64,000 nt of DNA. It comes from Amycolatopsis mongoliensis. Its GTDB lineage: Bacteria > Actinomycetota > Actinomycetes > Mycobacteriales > Pseudonocardiaceae. The number at the start of each line of letters is the position of its first letter. Position 1 is the first letter of the stretch. Position numbers and translations under genes: made by a program. The DNA lies in contig NZ_CP127295.1 of assembly GCF_030285665.1 (NCBI RefSeq), forward strand, positions 10,747,245 to 10,811,244, given 5' to 3'. Below the pieces are notes generated by a model that did not search any database, was not told the DNA's origin, and saw only the letters and a program-made list of their open reading frames with translations. Below, in pieces: positions 58,180 to 64,000 of the stretch.

Positions 58180-59448
58180 GTGAGGCGAACGAAGATCGCG
58201 CTGGTCGCGGCCTTGGCCGCGGGCGCACTCAGCGCGTGCGGTGACGGCTCGAGTGTCACGATCAACCTGTACGTCTCGCCGGAGAACAACCTCCAGCACG
58301 TCGTCGACGCCTGCACCGCGGCCGCGGGCGGGCGCTACCGGATCGTCTACCACAAGCTGCCGCGCAGCGCGGACGGCCAGCGTGAGCAGATGGTCCGGCG
58401 GCTGGCCGCGGAAGACCCTTCACTGGACGTCCTCGGCCTCGACGTCACGTGGGTGCCGGAGTTCGCCGAGGCCGGCTGGGTGGTGCCGTGGACCGGCGCC
58501 GCCGAGGCCGAGGCGACGCGGGACGTGCTCCCCGGCCCGCTTTCGACCGCCCGCTGGAACGGGAAGTTGTACGCGGCGACGAAGCACACGAACGTCCAGC
58601 TGCTCTGGTACGACGACCGGCTCACGCCGTCGCCGCCGAAGACGTTCGACGACATGATCGCCCAGGCCAAGGCCCTCAAAGCGGCGGGCAAACCGGGGAA
58701 CGTCCTGTTCACCGGCGCGCAGTACGAGGGCCTGGTGGTCTTCTACAACACGCTGGTCGCGTCGGCGGGTGGGCACATCCTGTCCGACGACGGCAAGTCC
58801 GTGCTGGTGGACGACGGCGCCGTGCGCGCGCTCGAGGTGCTGAAGACCCTGACCACGGCCGGCGTCACCGACCCCTCGCTGGGCAACTCCAAGGAGGACG
58901 AGGTCCGGCAGGCGTTCCAGCGCGGGCAGGGCGCGCTGGAGCTGAACTGGCCCTACGTCCACGCGTCCTACGCCAAGGAGAAGCCGCAGGACCTCGCGCA
59001 CGTGCACTGGGCACGGTACCCGTCGGTGGTGCCGGGACGCCCGAGCCGGGTCACGATCGGCGGCTTCAACCTCGCGGTCAGCACGTACTCGCCGCACCAG
59101 ACAGAGGCGTTCGAGGCGGCGTTGTGCCTGCGCGGCCCGGCCAGCCAGAAGTACCAGGCGATCGAGGACGGCCTGGCACCGACCACGCGCTCGGTCTACG
59201 ACGACCCGGCGCCGCTCGACCCGGCCGACCCCGGCTCGACCATGGCCGCGAAGTTCCCGATGAAACCGGACATCCTCGCCGCGCTGGCCGACGCCGCCGT
59301 CCGGCCGCTGACCCCGGCGTACCAGAACCTGTCGACGGTGATCTCGAAGGTGCTGTCCCCGCCGTCCGCGATCGACCCGCCGGTCACCGCGGCGGAGCTG
59401 CGCGAACGGCTGACCGACGCCCTGAACTCGCGGGACATCATCCCTTGA
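58180..59448 (+). CDS. Extracellular solute-binding lipoprotein (sugar type)
   Basis: A 422-residue substrate-binding protein of the ABC family-1 type. A signal peptide ends in the lipobox LSAC (Cys near residue 20), followed by INLYVSPENNLQHVVD. The two-lobe pattern includes DVLGLDVTWVPEFAEAGWVVPW and LFTGAQYEGLVVFYNTLVAS. LpqY-like trehalose binders are the nearest group. The start is GTG. No permease or ATPase genes are adjacent; instead a CPBP protease gene overlaps its stop, so it may be an orphan binder. Confidence 0.88.
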   Translation: MRRTKIALVAALAAGALSACGDGSSVTINLYVSPENNLQHVVDACTAAAGGRYRIVYHKLPRSADGQREQMVRRLAAEDPSLDVLGLDVTWVPEFAEAGWVVPWTGAAEAEATRDVLPGPLSTARWNGKLYAATKHTNVQLLWYDDRLTPSPPKTFDDMIAQAKALKAAGKPGNVLFTGAQYEGLVVFYNTLVASAGGHILSDDGKSVLVDDGAVRALEVLKTLTTAGVTDPSLGNSKEDEVRQAFQRGQGALELNWPYVHASYAKEKPQDLAHVHWARYPSVVPGRPSRVTIGGFNLAVSTYSPHQTEAFEAALCLRGPASQKYQAIEDGLAPTTRSVYDDPAPLDPADPGSTMAAKFPMKPDILAALADAAVRPLTPAYQNLSTVISKVLSPPSAIDPPVTAAELRERLTDALNSRDIIP

Positions 59449-60140
59449 CGTGGACCGTCCGGCGGGTGCTCGCGCTGGTCGCGGCCGTCGTGACGCTCGC
59501 CGCGTCGACCACCCTGGCCAACCGCGTGCTGCCCGGCTGGGCGTACCCGGTGTGCGGGCTGGTCGCCGCGCTCGTCCTGGTGGCCCTCGGCCGGGCCGCG
59601 GGGTGCACCTGGACCGGCCTCGGGCTCGGCACGCTCCGGCGTCCCGCGCTGGTCGGCCTGGCCGGGGCCGGGCTGATCGCGGTCGTGTTCGGGATCGCGC
59701 TGGCCGTGCCGGCGCTGCGGACGGTGTACGAGGACGGCCGCGTCGGCGACCCGGACCTCGGGCAGCTGCTGTGGCTGACGTGCGGCCGGATCCTGTTCGG
59801 GACGGTCCTCATCGAGGAGGTCGCCTTCCGCGGGGTGCTGCCGGGCCTGTTCGGCGCGACGGACGAGCGGTGGAGCTGGCCGCCCATCCTCTGCTCGGCG
59901 GCCCTGTTCGGGCTCTGGCACGCGCTCCCGGCGCTCGCGATCGGCCGCAACGCCGCCGTGCACGCGGTGTTCGGCTCGACGCCGGTGGTGGTGCTGCAGG
60001 TGCTGGCCATGGCCGCGGCGGGTGTCGCCGGGATCTTCCTGCACTGGTGGCGCCACCTGGGCCGGGGCGTGCTCGCGTCGGTGATCGTGCACTTCGTGAC
60101 GAACGCCGGCGGCCTCACGCTCGCCGTGCTGGTCCGCTAG
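59445..60140 (+). CDS. CPBP-family intramembrane metalloprotease
   Basis: A 231-residue membrane protein with about six helices. The CPBP (Abi) motifs are EEVAFRG near residue 125 (EExxxR), FGLWHALPAL near 153 (FxxxH) and VIVHFVTNAGG near 215. Such proteins are intramembrane proteases involved in, for example, prenyl-protein processing or bacteriocin immunity. Start TTG 59445 overlaps the previous stop (TTGA). The C-terminal codons overlap the end of the convergent csoR gene by 4 nt. Confidence 0.86.
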   Translation: MTWTVRRVLALVAAVVTLAASTTLANRVLPGWAYPVCGLVAALVLVALGRAAGCTWTGLGLGTLRRPALVGLAGAGLIAVVFGIALAVPALRTVYEDGRVGDPDLGQLLWLTCGRILFGTVLIEEVAFRGVLPGLFGATDERWSWPPILCSAALFGLWHALPALAIGRNAAVHAVFGSTPVVVLQVLAMAAAGVAGIFLHWWRHLGRGVLASVIVHFVTNAGGLTLAVLVR

Positions 60141-60418
60141 GACCGCACCAGGCGCGCGATCGCGTCCGAGGCTTCCCGGACCTTCAGGTCGGCTTCCTCG
60201 CCGCCGGCCGCGGCGGCCTGGACCACGCAGGTCGCCAGGTGTTCGTCGAGCAGCTCCAGCGAGAACGACTGCAGGGCCTTCGTCGCCGCGGAGACCTGGG
60301 TGAGGATGTCGATGCAGTACTTGTCCTGCTCGACCATGCGCTGCAGCCCGCGGATCTGCCCTTCGATCCGGCGCAGGCGCTTGAGATAGGCCTCCCGCTC
60401 AGTGCCGTAACCCGTCAT
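60137..60418 (-). CDS. csoR: CsoR-family copper-sensing repressor
   Basis: A 93-residue all-helical repressor. The copper ligands of CsoR appear in order as Cys in QDKYCIDILTQV near residue 34, His in LLDEHLATCVV near 59 and Cys at 63. Cu(I) binding releases it from its operator. The operator-like palindrome at 60459-60476 lies 41 bp upstream of the start, between csoR and copA, so both the repressor and (via the site at 62866) the efflux genes should respond to copper. It ends in a 4-nt overlap with the convergent CPBP gene. Confidence 0.92.
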   Translation of the reverse strand: MTGYGTEREAYLKRLRRIEGQIRGLQRMVEQDKYCIDILTQVSAATKALQSFSLELLDEHLATCVVQAAAAGGEEADLKVREASDAIARLVRS

Positions 60419-60458
60419 CGCGCACCTGTTCCCCTCGTCGGCGTCCCTCTTCCTCGAG

Positions 60459-60476
60459 TATACCCACCGGGTGTAT
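60459..60476. promoter_or_regulatory. Probable CsoR operator
   Basis: TATACCCACCGGGTGTAT, an interrupted palindrome of the TACCC-N4-GGGTA class recognised by actinobacterial CsoR, 41 bp upstream of csoR. A similar site precedes copZ at 62866. Confidence 0.7.
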
Positions 60477-60487
60477 GGGCCCGGGCT

Positions 60488-62626
<2,139 letters not shown>

Positions 62627-62631
62627 CGGGC

Positions 62632-62838
62632 TCAGGCGACCAGGCGGTAGCCGGCCTCGGTGACGGCCGCGGCGACGGCGTCGGCGGACAGCGGGGTGTC
62701 GCTGGTCACGGTGACGCGCCCGCTCTCGACGTCGACGTCCACCTGGCGGACGCCGGCGAGCTCGGAGACCTCTTCCCGGACCGACGTGGCGCAGTGCCCG
62801 CAGGTCATGCCCTCGACGGTGTAGCTCGCTTCGGTCAT
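62632..62838 (-). CDS. copZ: CopZ-like copper chaperone
   Basis: A 68-residue heavy-metal-associated protein with the metal site GMTCGHC at residues 9-15 and the ferredoxin-like beta-alpha-beta pattern. It delivers Cu(I) to CopA, encoded 5 bp downstream. ATG 62838 has a GAGGAG site (about 6 nt upstream). It is first gene of the copZ-copA unit, with the CsoR operator 28 bp before its start. Confidence 0.93.
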   Translation of the reverse strand: MTEASYTVEGMTCGHCATSVREEVSELAGVRQVDVDVESGRVTVTSDTPLSADAVAAAVTEAGYRLVA

Positions 62839-62865
62839 CAGCAGCTCCTCTCGTTCCCCTTCCTT

Positions 62866-62886
62866 TATACCCATCGGGGGTAGGGG
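62866..62886. promoter_or_regulatory. Probable CsoR operator of copZ-copA
   Basis: TATACCCATCGGGGGTAGGGG, matching the TACCC-N4-GGGTA pattern, in the 78-bp gap between copZ (minus) and cobF (plus). It probably overlaps the copZ promoter. Confidence 0.72.
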
Positions 62887-62916
62887 TTCACTCGTGGCCC
62901 CCGCCAGACTCGCGGG

Positions 62917-63675
62917 ATGCGGAAGATCTACGCGATCGGGATCGGTGCCGGGGACCCGGAGCACCTGACGGTGCAGGCGATCGACCGGCTCAACCGCGTC
63001 GACGTCTTCTTCGTGCTCGACAAGGGTGCGGAGAAGGCCGACCTGGTCCGGGTGCGCCAGGAGATCCTCGACCGGTTCGTCACCCGTCCGCACCGCATCG
63101 TGCTGGTCGCGGATCCACCCCGGGACCGCACGCCGGAGGACTACCGGGCAGCGGTGGCCGACTGGCACGCGGCGCGGGCGGCGGTGTACGAGCAGTTCCT
63201 GCGGTCGGAGCTGGACGAGTCGTCGACGGGGGCGTTCCTGGTGTGGGGCGACCCGTCGTTGTACGACAGCACGATCGCGCTGATCGAGGCGGTGCTGGCG
63301 CGGGGGAACGTCGAGTTCGAGTACGAGGTGATCCCGGGGATCAGCAGCATCTCGGCCCTGGTGGCCCGCCACCGGACGACGATGAACCAGATCGGGCGGT
63401 CGGTCCAGCTGACGACGGGCCGCCGGCTGGCGACGGGCTGGCCCCCGGACGTCGACGACGTGTTCGTCCTCCTGGACGCGCACACGACCTTCGACCGCTT
63501 CACCGACTCCGGCCTGACGATCTACTGGGGCGCGTACGTGGGCACCCCGGACGAAATCCTGATCTCGGGCCCGCTGACCCCGGCTCTCGCCACCCGGATC
63601 CGCGAGACCCGCGCCGCGGCCCGCGAACGCCACGGCTGGATCATGGACACGTACCTCCTCCGCCGCCCGGCCTGA
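62917..63675 (+). CDS. cobF: Precorrin-6A synthase (deacetylating)
   Basis: A 252-residue SAM-dependent methyltransferase of the tetrapyrrole methylase fold. The N-terminal IGIGAGDPEHLTVQAI and GDPSLYDS, IPGISSISAL motifs are typical, and the full length and C-terminal sequence match CobF of the aerobic cobalamin pathway. It methylates precorrin-5 at C-1 and releases acetate. It stands alone; other cob genes are not in the window. ATG 62917. Confidence 0.93.
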   Translation: MRKIYAIGIGAGDPEHLTVQAIDRLNRVDVFFVLDKGAEKADLVRVRQEILDRFVTRPHRIVLVADPPRDRTPEDYRAAVADWHAARAAVYEQFLRSELDESSTGAFLVWGDPSLYDSTIALIEAVLARGNVEFEYEVIPGISSISALVARHRTTMNQIGRSVQLTTGRRLATGWPPDVDDVFVLLDAHTTFDRFTDSGLTIYWGAYVGTPDEILISGPLTPALATRIRETRAAARERHGWIMDTYLLRRPA

Positions 63676-63680
63676 CCCGT

Positions 63681-63960
63681 GTCGCCCCTCCAATCACGAG
63701 CGATGCCTCTCCAATCACGTGAGATCCGCCTTCAATCACACGAGATCCGGCTTCGAGCACGCCAGTGCCGGCCCGAGTCCCGGCGGCGCGGGTGCTGGAA
63801 GGGTCGGCTCGCGTGTTTCAGGAGCCGACTCGCGTGATTGGGGAGCCGACTCGCGTGATTGCAGGGTCAACTCGCGCACCCCGACGGTCGGCTCGCGTGC
63901 CTGCACGGGTCGGCCAGCAGTGACCAGGACCGCCATCCCCGTGATCCAGGACGTGACTCA
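63681..63960. repeat. 21-bp repeat array at the right edge
   Basis: The 325-bp right end of the window holds no gene I can support. It is filled with 21-22-bp units. Left part: CTCCAATCACGAGCGATGCC, CTCTCCAATCACGTGAGATC, CCTTCAATCACACGAGATCC. Right part, inverted: GAGCCGACTCGCGTGATTGG twice, GGGTCAACTCGCG, GGTCGGCTCGCGTGCC. Cores are CAATCACGYGAG or its complement, as at 25231 and 46954. Confidence 0.78.
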
Positions 63961-64000
63961 CGTGAGTGAAGCCGGAACTCGCCCACCCGGGCAGGTCGGC

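Overview
High-GC actinomycete chromosome (about 72% G+C; GTG and TTG starts are common; genes overlap by ATGA/GTGA). The gene set (mycothiol-type maleylpyruvate isomerase folds, ECF42-type sigma factor, DivIVA-like coiled coil, CsoR/CopA copper system) and the dispersed 21-bp intergenic repeats fit Pseudonocardiaceae, most likely Amycolatopsis or a close relative. The genus is inferred from general familiarity, not from a search.

Region 1 (1-11 kb) holds tailoring and accessory enzymes on both strands: a cytochrome P450, a DUF2855 protein, a zinc alcohol dehydrogenase, an aminotransferase coupled to an Asp/Glu-type racemase, two decayed gene remnants, an acyl-CoA-dehydrogenase-fold flavoenzyme followed by an SgcJ-like protein, and a minus-strand set (AhpD fold, unknown, FAD oxidoreductase, unknown). 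Region 2 (11.5-13 kb) has small genes, including a 43-residue acidic peptide gene with a strong ribosome binding site.

Region 3 (12.9-34.2 kb, all minus strand) is an enediyne biosynthetic locus. The KS-AT-ACP-KR-DH-PPTase enediyne synthase is followed by the E10-type thioesterase, a flavin reductase, an NAD-dependent reductase/epimerase, a 60-residue protein, and acyl-CoA carboxylase beta and epsilon subunits. Upstream lie two tandem DUF1702 (E3-type) proteins, UnbV/E4, UnbU/E5, a P450, an E8-like protein and a GMC oxidoreductase, nearly all translationally coupled. I see no chromoprotein apoprotein, epoxide hydrolase, sugar genes or efflux pump here.

Region 4 (34.3-53.2 kb) is a regulatory and peptide-modification block. 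It has two AraC-type regulators, a SARP, two paralogous HxlR-like regulators with SCP2-like tails, and two sensor kinase/response regulator pairs arranged as mirror images around a 61-residue peptide gene. It also has a TOMM-type operon: a fused cyclodehydratase (leader-binding plus YcaO) and a SagB-type dehydrogenase. A repeated box (RAACGCAY), often at 21-22 bp spacing, recurs in three regulator promoters. Housekeeping-like genes (ECF sigma with YCII, threonylcarbamoyl-AMP synthase-like, DUF899) sit in the middle.

Region 5 (53.3-64 kb) looks like ordinary chromosome: a CopC/CopD fusion, MgtC-like protein, coiled-coil protein, sugar-type solute-binding lipoprotein, CPBP protease, csoR-copA-copZ copper efflux with two likely CsoR operators, cobF, and repeat-rich DNA at the right edge.
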